From Edaphobacter sp. (lineage in GTDB: Bacteria; Acidobacteriota; Terriglobia; Terriglobales; Acidobacteriaceae), in contig NZ_JAPWKF010000005.1 in assembly GCF_028283685.1 (NCBI RefSeq), forward strand, positions 124,001-188,000: DNA of 64,000 bases. The letters are read 5' to 3'. The notes below the pieces were generated by a model. The model was given only the letters and a program-made list of their open reading frames with translations. It was not told where the DNA came from and did no database searches. The stretch's first letter is position 1, and every line of letters starts with the position of its first letter. Made by a program: the position numbers and the translations under genes. This document shows positions 57,401 through 64,000 of the stretch, in pieces.

Positions 57401-58513
57401 CTAAACCAGCTCGGTGATCGGCTTCCACTCCCGCTTCTGAGCTGCAGCGACGGCCTCGTAGGTCAGCACGCCGTCGAAGGTATTGACGCCTTCTGCAATG
57501 CCCTTGTCCTCCTGGATCGCCTTCTTCGCACCGAGCTTCGCCAGCTTCGCAACATAGGGGAAGGTGGCATTGGTCAGCGCAAGCGTGGAGGTGTTGGGAA
57601 CGGCAGCGGGCATATTTGTAACGCAATAATGCACCACGCCATTCACCTCGTACGAGGGATCGCTGTGCGTCGTCGGATGGGCTGTTTCGATGCAGCCGCC
57701 CTGATCGATAGCGACGTCCACGACCACGGCACCCTTCTTCATCTTCGAGACCATCTGCTTCGTCACGATCTTCGGCGCCGCGGCTCCGGGGATCAGTACG
57801 CCGCCGATCAGCAGGTCGGCCTCGCTGACCGCGCGCTCGATGTTGTAGCTGTTCGAGGCCATGGTGAAGACCCTGCCATTGAAGATGTCGTCCAGCTCGC
57901 GCAGGCGGTTCAGGTTCAGGTCAACCATGGTGACCTTGGCTCCCATGCCGAGGGCAATCTTGGCTGCGTTGGTGCCGACGATGCCTCCGCCGATGATGCA
58001 GACGTTGGCCGGGGGAACTCCCGGAACGCCGCCCAGCAGCAGTCCGCGTCCGCCATGCTCCTTGGTCAGATACTCGGCGCCTACCTGCACACTGAGGCGT
58101 CCTGCCACCTCGCTCATCGGCGTCAGCAGCGGAAGCGCTCCGGTGCGGTCGCGCACAGTCTCATAGGCGATGCCGGTGACCTTCTTCTCCAGCAACGCAT
58201 TCGTCAGACCCTCAATGGGAGCGAGGTGCAGGTAGGTGAACAGAACGAGCCCCTCGCGGAAATTGCGATACTCGCTCTCGACCGGCTCCTTCACCTTGAC
58301 GACCATATCGGCGAGTCGCCAGACGTCATAGGCCGAACCGACGATCTCGGCGCCGGCATCCTGGTACTCTTCATCCGGCATGGCGGAGAGTGCTCCGGCC
58401 TTCTGCTCAACAAGAACCTTATGACCTGCCTCCACGAGCGCCTTTACGCCTGCGGGTGTAACGCCCACCCTGCTCTCGTGGTCTTTCACTTCCTTCGGAA
58501 CGCCAATAATCAT
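57401..58513 (-). CDS. ald: Alanine dehydrogenase
   Basis: Ald reversibly converts pyruvate, ammonia and NADH to alanine. The 370-residue product has IIGVPKEVKDHESRVGVTPA, the substrate/catalytic His region LFTYLHLAP, the Rossmann loop VCIIGGGIVGTNAAKIALGM, and GGVLIPGAAAPKIVTKQM and IDQGGCIETAHPTTHSDP, all diagnostic. The ATG at 58513 follows GGAG; a GTG at 58525 is an in-frame alternative. It lies upstream of the ntrY-like gene in the same direction with a 33-base gap and may be co-transcribed with it, which fits nitrogen regulation. Confidence 0.95.
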   Translation of the reverse strand: MIIGVPKEVKDHESRVGVTPAGVKALVEAGHKVLVEQKAGALSAMPDEEYQDAGAEIVGSAYDVWRLADMVVKVKEPVESEYRNFREGLVLFTYLHLAPIEGLTNALLEKKVTGIAYETVRDRTGALPLLTPMSEVAGRLSVQVGAEYLTKEHGGRGLLLGGVPGVPPANVCIIGGGIVGTNAAKIALGMGAKVTMVDLNLNRLRELDDIFNGRVFTMASNSYNIERAVSEADLLIGGVLIPGAAAPKIVTKQMVSKMKKGAVVVDVAIDQGGCIETAHPTTHSDPSYEVNGVVHYCVTNMPAAVPNTSTLALTNATFPYVAKLAKLGAKKAIQEDKGIAEGVNTFDGVLTYEAVAAAQKREWKPITELV

Positions 58514-58924
58514 CGCTAAGTTCACTCCACGATTGATTGTATCCAGTTCAGCTATCAGTCATTCGGTGAGTTCTTCCTCATGGCCCGCTGACCGTACAGA
58601 TCTACCGCCCTGGCTTGCCACTTCATAGAAATTCCCATTTTGCTACTGACCGGCAAGATACTTTTGTGCGGAAAACTCCGGTTGGGGTTGGACTCTTGTA
58701 GGATTCGTGCTAATCATCGTTCGAGGCCTCACAACGAATCGGTGTCGGAAGAACCGGTTTCGGCCTCTGCGCCGCGGGCCGGTGTCCCATAGATTAACCG
58801 TCCCCTTCCCTCCCGGAAACACTCGTTTAGTGGCTTTACAATGGAAATAGACTTCACCCATCAGGAATCGACCCGCAGAATGTCCTCGAACGCCTTTCAG
58901 ACCCGTTACTCCCGCATCCATAAC
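58514..58924. other. Divergent intergenic region between ald and mreB
   Basis: About 410 bases with no separate gene supported. It holds the promoter candidate at 58688-58716 and an in-frame 28-codon extension of mreB from an ATG at 58841 that has no homology to MreB. Confidence 0.4.
58688..58716 (+). promoter_or_regulatory. Putative sigma-70-type promoter of mreB
   Basis: TTGGAC at 58688-58693 and TAATCA at 58711-58716 with a 17-base spacer, reading toward mreB. Confidence 0.4.
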
Positions 58925-59944
58925 ATGCGGTCTCTCTTCAGCTTGTTTTCGAGCGATCTTGCCATCGACCTCGGGACCGCGAATACGCTGGTCTATGCCC
59001 TCGGCAAAGGAATCATTGTTAACGAGCCCTCCATTATTGCGGTCAACAAGGTAACGAACGAGGTCGAAGCCGTCGGTAAAGAGGCCAAGGAGATGCTGGG
59101 CCGCACCCCCGGCAACATCGTCGCTATCAAGCCGATGAAGGACGGCGTCATCGCTGACTTCCGCCATACGGAGAAGATGCTTAACTACTTCATCCAGAAG
59201 GCGCATAACCGCAAGATGATGGTGCATCCGCGCATCGTGATCGGCGTGCCGTCGGAGATCACGCAGGTAGAAAAGCGCGCCGTCATGGACTCGGCCTACC
59301 GGGCCAAGGCGTCGGAGGTTCACCTGGTGGAGCAGGCGATGGTGGCCGCGATCGGCGCCGGCCTGCCGATCACCGAGGCGGGCGGCAACATGGTCGTCGA
59401 CATCGGCGGCGGAACGACGGACATTGCGGTGATCTCGCTGGCGGGCATCGTGTATTCGCGCTCGGTGCGCATGGCCGGAAACCAGATGGACGAGGCCGTG
59501 ATCACCTACCTGAAGCGCAAGTACAACCTGCTGATCGGTGAGCGCACGGGCGAGCAGATCAAGATGCAGCTCGGGTCAGCGTACCCGCTGGACAAGCCGC
59601 TCTCGATGGAGGTCAAGGGCCGTAACCTGATCGAAGGCGTGCCGAAGACGATCACCATCGACGATTCAGAGATCCGGGAGGCGCTTTCGGAGTGCATCTC
59701 AACGATCATCAACGCGATTCGCGTGGCTTTGGAGCGGACGCCTCCGGAGCTTTCGGCTGATATCTCGGACCGCGGCATCGTCCTGACGGGCGGCGGCGCT
59801 TTGATCAAGAACCTCGACAAGCGCATTCGTGAGGAGACGGGGCTGCCGGTTTCGATCGCTGACGATCCACTGGCTTCGGTGGTTCTTGGCACGGGCAAGA
59901 TGCTGTCGGACTTCAAGCTGCTGCGCAAGATCTCGATTGACTAA
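58925..59944 (+). CDS. mreB: Rod shape-determining protein MreB
   Basis: MreB is the bacterial actin that directs lateral wall synthesis. The 339-residue product shows the phosphate 1 loop IDLGTANTLVY, VNEPSIIAVN, IKPMKDGVIADF, the phosphate 2 loop VVDIGGGTTDIAVISL, and GIVLTGGGALIKNLD. The ATG at 58925 begins RSLFSLFSSDLAIDLGTANT, which matches MreB N-termini; in-frame ATGs at 58841 and 58880 would add non-homologous residues, and none has a clear ribosome-binding site, so the exact start is uncertain. No mreC or mreD follows; a terminator ends the unit, so mreB is apparently monocistronic here. Confidence 0.93.
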   Translation: MRSLFSLFSSDLAIDLGTANTLVYALGKGIIVNEPSIIAVNKVTNEVEAVGKEAKEMLGRTPGNIVAIKPMKDGVIADFRHTEKMLNYFIQKAHNRKMMVHPRIVIGVPSEITQVEKRAVMDSAYRAKASEVHLVEQAMVAAIGAGLPITEAGGNMVVDIGGGTTDIAVISLAGIVYSRSVRMAGNQMDEAVITYLKRKYNLLIGERTGEQIKMQLGSAYPLDKPLSMEVKGRNLIEGVPKTITIDDSEIREALSECISTIINAIRVALERTPPELSADISDRGIVLTGGGALIKNLDKRIREETGLPVSIADDPLASVVLGTGKMLSDFKLLRKISID

Positions 59945-60012
59945 GACCCCTACCCCCCCCATGGTTGGTAGGTAAATTATTGATTTTGAAGGTCTTGCTG
60001 GATCATGTTTTT

Positions 60013-60053
60013 GTAAAATCTTGATTCAACGTGGCTTAGAGGTAAAATCTTGA
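60013..60053. repeat. 12-base direct repeat 3' of mreB
   Basis: GTAAAATCTTGA occurs at 60013-60024 and 60042-60053, 29 bases apart, in AT-rich sequence just before the terminator. Confidence 0.6.
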
Positions 60054-60097
60054 AAACAAAAGGGATGCCTGGATAACTCCGGCATCCCTTTTGTTTT
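60053..60097. terminator. Bidirectional hairpin terminator, mreB and the CNNM/CorC-like gene
   Basis: Perfect 17-base stem from AAAACAAAAGGGATGCC to GGCATCCCTTTTGTTTT with an 11-base loop, between convergent genes. Confidence 0.9.
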
Positions 60098-60181
60098 GAG
60101 TCTGATTTCTTCCTTTTTCCGGCCCTGATTCCATTGTAGCGATCGCAGGAAATTGACAGGCAGAGTCCATCTGTAATGTTT

Positions 60182-61606
60182 TCAGTGTTTTGCCGTGTCT
60201 TCGGGCTTGACAGCTTCCTTGATGGCGGTTGAGTTGTGGGGCAGGAGGCTGACCCTTACCCGATCGACGCGTCGGCTGGTGGAGGCCAGGATCTCAAAGC
60301 TGAGGCCATCCTCTTCGATGACCTCGCCGGGCGAGGGGATGCGGCCTGCGATCTCGGAGACCAGGCCGCCGACCGTGGTGGACTCGTGGTCTTCGGCCAG
60401 ACGCTGGATGCTGGCCTCGTGGTCGAGTTCCTCGGAGGATTCGGCTTCGCTGGATTCGGTCTCGCTGTCTTCGGCGGGGCGGGTGTTCGGCGCGGCCAGA
60501 TGTTCGGCGAAGAGCTCGCGCAGGCGGGAGAGTTCGAAGTTGCCGGGCAGGGCGAAGGAACCGTCAGCCTGATGCACCGGCTCTTCGTCGGGCTCGGACT
60601 CGTCGTGTTCGTCGGCGATGTCGCCGACGATGGCCTCGAGGAGGTCTTCGATGGTGACCAGCCCGGCGACGCCGCCGTACTCGTCGATGACGACGCGCAT
60701 GTGCTGCTTCTCGCGCTGCATCTCGCGGAGCAGCTCGGAGACCTTCTTGGTCTCGGGAACGAAGGCGGCGGGCCGCTGAATCTGCGCGACAGTGCGCGTG
60801 CCGGCCTCGATGTCGAGGATCTTCAGCAGGTCGTGCGCGAAGGCGATGCCGGTGACATGGTCGATGGAGCCGGAGTAGACGGGGACGCGGGAGAAGGCAT
60901 GCTCGTTGATGGCTGTGGTGAACTCTCGCAGGGTGAGGGTTCCGGGGACGGCGAAGACCTCGGGGCGGGGTGTCATCACCTCGCGGACGACCATATCGCC
61001 GAACTCGACGACGGAGCGCACCAGTTCGCGGTCGGACTCCTCCAGGATGCCCTCTTCCTCGCCTGCCTCGAGCAGGGCGTCCATCGCCTCGGAGGAGTGC
61101 TCTTCTTCAGCTGTGTCCTCGGGCTCGGCCAGGGCCGCGATGGAGAGCAGCAGCTGCAGCACGATGGTGACGGGCAGGATGATGTAGAAGATCACCTGCA
61201 TGAGGTAGACGATCTTCCTCATCCACAGGCCACGGGTGCGGGCGAAGAGGATCTGCGGGATCAGCCGGTCGAAGATGAGGATGAGCAGGATCAGCTCTGC
61301 GGCGGCTCGTGCGATGGCTCCCGGCGTGGGCGACTCCAGCAGTGCGTTGTCGCGGGTGTAGAGGTTCAAACCCCACAGCAGCGACATGGCGGCGAGCGTG
61401 AGCTGCCGCAGCACCGAGGCCGACAGGGCGATGGATTCGCGGCCCAGGCGCAGCTTTGGCTCGATGCTCTGTTCCCAGGAGTCGATGTTGTCCTGGTACT
61501 CGCGGGCGAGAAACTTGCCCATCTCCGAGTAGATGCGATCGATGTAGGAGGTCAGGGCCAGCACGACCAGAAGCACGGTCAGCGTGATGTTGTAGGCGAT
61601 GTTCAT
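60182..61606 (-). CDS. CNNM/CorC-like transporter (hemolysin family) with CBS domains
   Basis: A 474-residue protein: an N-terminal DUF21-like membrane part with about four helices (LTVLLVVLALTSYI, ILLILIFDRLIPQILFA, VIFYIILPVTIVLQLLLSIA), an acidic cytoplasmic stretch, a CBS pair (SVVEFGDMVVREVMTPRPEV; VVIDEYGGVAGLVTIEDLLE), and the C-terminal CorC_HlyC domain (TTVGGLVSEIAGRIPSPGEV). Relatives are implicated in Mg2+ or Co2+ efflux, not haemolysis. An Asp/Glu/Ser-rich insert (EDSETESSEAESSEELDHE) sits within the final domain. Its start overlaps the ybeY stop by 4 bases; phoH, ybeY and this family form a common bacterial cluster. Confidence 0.88.
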   Translation of the reverse strand: MNIAYNITLTVLLVVLALTSYIDRIYSEMGKFLAREYQDNIDSWEQSIEPKLRLGRESIALSASVLRQLTLAAMSLLWGLNLYTRDNALLESPTPGAIARAAAELILLILIFDRLIPQILFARTRGLWMRKIVYLMQVIFYIILPVTIVLQLLLSIAALAEPEDTAEEEHSSEAMDALLEAGEEEGILEESDRELVRSVVEFGDMVVREVMTPRPEVFAVPGTLTLREFTTAINEHAFSRVPVYSGSIDHVTGIAFAHDLLKILDIEAGTRTVAQIQRPAAFVPETKKVSELLREMQREKQHMRVVIDEYGGVAGLVTIEDLLEAIVGDIADEHDESEPDEEPVHQADGSFALPGNFELSRLRELFAEHLAAPNTRPAEDSETESSEAESSEELDHEASIQRLAEDHESTTVGGLVSEIAGRIPSPGEVIEEDGLSFEILASTSRRVDRVRVSLLPHNSTAIKEAVKPEDTAKH

Positions 61607-62079
61607 GCCCTCCTCCGCGGCGCTCGCTTCTGCGGCGTCTGGACGCGCTCGATCAGTGTGGAGGGCAGCTTGAGGCTGGTGCGCAGCTCGGCCTCGCGGG
61701 CGGCCATCTCGCCGTTGTCGACCTCGTGGTCCATGCCGGCGAGATGCAGCAGACCGTGGAGCATCAGCACGCGAATCTCATCGCCGAGGGAGTGCCCGAA
61801 GCTGGCGGCCTGTTTCGCCGCGGTGTCGAGCGAGATGGCGAGATCGCCGGCGTGCAGCTGGAAGATCTCTTCGGGCGTGGGGAAGCTGAGGACGTCGGTG
61901 GCTTTGTTCTTCTTGCGGAACTGGCGATTGAGGGTCTTGATCCCGGCGTCGCCGGTGAGGAGCACATCGACCTCGCCGGCGATGCCCACAGCCTCGCGCG
62001 CGCGATTGAGGAAGCGCGTCAGCGTTGATTTCGCAGGCGTCTCAGCCTGCACAGTACTGGAAGGGTCGATGGTGATCAT
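61603..62079 (-). CDS. ybeY: Endoribonuclease YbeY (rRNA maturation)
   Basis: A 158-residue zinc-dependent RNase needed for 16S rRNA 3' maturation and ribosome quality control. The metal motif HGLLHLAGMDHEVD (H-x3-H-x5-H) is complete, and RQFRKKNKATDVLSFPTPEE matches the conserved central block. The C-terminal tail is basic (RVQTPQKRAPRRRA). It overlaps the CNNM gene by 4 bases and lies downstream of phoH, separated by 288 bases that contain hairpins. Confidence 0.95.
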   Translation of the reverse strand: MITIDPSSTVQAETPAKSTLTRFLNRAREAVGIAGEVDVLLTGDAGIKTLNRQFRKKNKATDVLSFPTPEEIFQLHAGDLAISLDTAAKQAASFGHSLGDEIRVLMLHGLLHLAGMDHEVDNGEMAAREAELRTSLKLPSTLIERVQTPQKRAPRRRA

Positions 62080-62242
62080 CGTCAGATTGATTGTAGCTTG
62101 TTGGTTTTTCGCAAGTCGTCAAAAGGCGGATTTCATGCGGTCACGATGACCGATAGGGGAAACAGAACAAGTCCGATCACACCAAGCCATTTTCTTTGTC
62201 CTGGAACAGTCCTCTTCGTCCTGGAACGGTCCAATGAGGGCA

Positions 62243-62282
62243 CAGAATCCTGCTGCGAATCCCAGCACCGTGAAGGATTCTG
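62243..62282 (-). other. Structured hairpin between phoH and ybeY
   Basis: Perfect outer arms CAGAATCCT/AGGATTCTG (62243-62251, 62274-62282) with an inner GCTG/CAGC pairing. It is followed on the same transcript by the hairpin at 62293-62322, so two hairpins lie in tandem. Confidence 0.45.
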
Positions 62283-62292
62283 CTGAAAGAGA

Positions 62293-62322
62293 GATGCTGC
62301 CCCAAGGTATCGGGGCAGCATC
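62293..62322 (-). terminator. Probable terminator downstream of phoH
   Basis: Perfect 11-base arms GATGCTGCCCC/GGGGCAGCATC with an 8-base loop, followed on the minus strand by TCTCTTTC. It would end most phoH transcripts before ybeY. Confidence 0.6.
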
Positions 62323-62330
62323 CGCTCTTA

Positions 62331-62360
62331 AGTTCAGACATCGTTAGTTCAGACATGGTT
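62331..62360. repeat. 15-base tandem duplication next to the phoH stop
   Basis: Two copies of AGTTCAGACATSGTT (S is C in the first copy, G in the second) occupy 62331-62345 and 62346-62360, a recent-looking slippage product. Confidence 0.7.
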
Positions 62361-62367
62361 GCTGCTG

Positions 62368-63408
<1,041 letters not shown>

Positions 63409-63860
63409 GAGTTAGGCTGACCTCCGTCAGGCGAAGCAGGGTTAGCTTCCGTTGTATTGGACACACCGTACTTGTGCGAGGTTGCGGTCATGTGACAACC
63501 CTCGAAAGGGAAGACGCATGGCGCAGGGACGACTTGGGTTTTTGGTGGGATTCCGACCGGGATGGCGAGAGTTGCCAATGTTTGCCGAAGATGGGCACAG
63601 ACTAGACCCGGTGGCGGTGCGAGGTCAAGAGGCATTTGTCACAGCCTGTGAATCCAAAGGGGTAACCGGTGGAATGGGGCCAAAGAGGAGCCCGGAACGG
63701 TGGGATTCCTGAATGGTTTCGCTGGAATTCGTTGACCTTAGACCGGGTTTTCCGTAGACTTAGAGATTGCAGAGGATGGTTCAGGCTGTGAATTCGGCCA
63801 GCCTGGAGCTGCATCCGAAAATTCCCCGACAACAACCGGGTTAAGAGAGAGATTTTAGAC
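63409..63860. other. Intergenic region between phoH and rpsT
   Basis: About 450 bases without a supported stable gene. It contains the possible phoH leader ORF (63405-63491, minus strand) and the rpsT promoter at 63732-63760. No tRNA or other RNA gene is recognised. Confidence 0.4.
63732..63760 (+). promoter_or_regulatory. Strong sigma-70-type promoter of rpsT
   Basis: TTGACC at 63732-63737 and TAGACT at 63755-63760 with the optimal 17-base spacer, about 100 bases upstream of the S20 start. Confidence 0.6.
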
Positions 63861-64000
63861 ATGGCAAATCATGTTTCGTCCCTGAAGCGCGCACGTCAGA
63901 CCGAGAAGAAGACTGCGGTCAACCGCGCGAACAAGAGCAAGCTCCGTGGCACCCTGCGCACCCTGCGCGAGGCAATCGCCAAGGGAGACAGCAATGAGCT
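63861..64000 (+). CDS. rpsT: 30S ribosomal protein S20, 3' end outside window
   Basis: The ATG at 63861 begins [20 protein letters not shown], then [20 protein letters not shown], the basic N-terminal helix of S20, which binds 16S rRNA helices. About 46 residues are visible and the frame is open to the window end. GAGAGAG upstream is the ribosome-binding site, and a strong promoter lies about 100 bases upstream. S20 genes are usually monocistronic and autoregulated. Confidence 0.95.
   Translation, partial: MANHVSSLKRARQTEKKTAVNRANKSKLRGTLRTLREAIAKGDSNE

Noticed and set aside
58643..59323. Minus-strand open frame opposite mreB
   Set aside because: His/Arg-rich shadow sequence in a strongly conserved gene, with no start context.
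60236..62149. Long plus-strand open frame (637 codons) opposite the CNNM/CorC and ybeY genes
   Set aside because: It is Asp/Gly/Glu-rich antisense sequence with no motif; the minus-strand genes have clear CBS, CorC and YbeY motifs.
63519..63712. Possible short plus-strand ORF between phoH and rpsT with an AAGGGAAG site upstream
   Set aside because: The translated product shows no recognisable pattern, and the stretch lies just ahead of the rpsT promoter; not enough to call a gene.

Overview
The window looks like a chromosomal segment of a GC-rich Gram-negative bacterium, most likely an Acidobacteriota of the Terriglobia (Terriglobus/Granulicella/Edaphobacter-like). This is inference from gene content: a YpdA-type (bacillithiol-linked) reductase, an NtrY/NtrX-like pair, a DUF2339-DUF3999 pair, class I fumarase, an EF-P with an unusual loop, several outer-membrane barrels, and frequent GTG/TTG starts. 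Nothing looks like a prophage, conjugative element, CRISPR array, rRNA or tRNA. The content is mostly housekeeping, with few accessory traits.

Layout. 1-10 kb: the 3' part of a PhzF-family gene, a lone receiver protein, recG, an MFS exporter, a NatAB-like ABC exporter, a DUF374 acyltransferase, queA and a small secreted protein. 10-22 kb: polA, a membrane diguanylate cyclase, a TPR membrane protein, a potassium channel, DUF2905, xseA-glmM and a PAS histidine kinase, followed by the remnant of another kinase. 22-32 kb: a beta-propeller lactonase between two small unknown proteins, a zinc alcohol dehydrogenase, apt, acylphosphatase, efp, a FecR-like secreted protein, trpG, a small unknown ORF, trpE and a glutamate dehydrogenase-family gene. 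The alcohol dehydrogenase, trpE and the glutamate dehydrogenase gene are each broken by a single extra base. 32-42 kb: pgsA, class I fumarase, an aspartase/fumarase-superfamily lyase, an outer-membrane barrel, cytochrome c, a DUF481 protein, an orphan GvpL/GvpF-like protein and a coiled-coil OmpA protein. 42-53 kb: a second ABC exporter, YpdA, a LuxR-type response regulator behind a REC-HPt protein, DUF2339-DUF3999 and ftsK. 53-64 kb: a DUF2383 protein, ntrX-ntrY-like genes, alanine dehydrogenase, mreB, the phoH-ybeY-CNNM/CorC cluster and the start of rpsT.

Functional links. Fumarate is touched by two divergent neighbours (class I fumarase and the aspartase-like lyase). Amino-acid nitrogen is handled by glutamate dehydrogenase, alanine dehydrogenase, the lyase and TrpEG, with an NtrYX-like system next to alanine dehydrogenase. 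FtsK, MreB, GlmM, PgsA and the acyltransferase serve the envelope and division. RecG, PolA and XseA serve DNA repair. PhoH, YbeY, EF-P, QueA and S20 serve RNA and translation. Several perfect hairpins mark operon ends; those between convergent genes are bidirectional.

Best candidates for a second look are: the NtrX-like regulator whose GAFTGA loop reads GAVPGG; the GvpL/F protein with no other gas-vesicle gene in the window; EF-P with Asn at the modification site; PolA with a dead proofreading domain; a palindrome just downstream of the predicted glutamate dehydrogenase promoter; and the cluster of three single-base insertions in metabolic genes, which most likely reflects sequence errors. 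I did not find a convincing new multi-gene defence or biosynthetic system.
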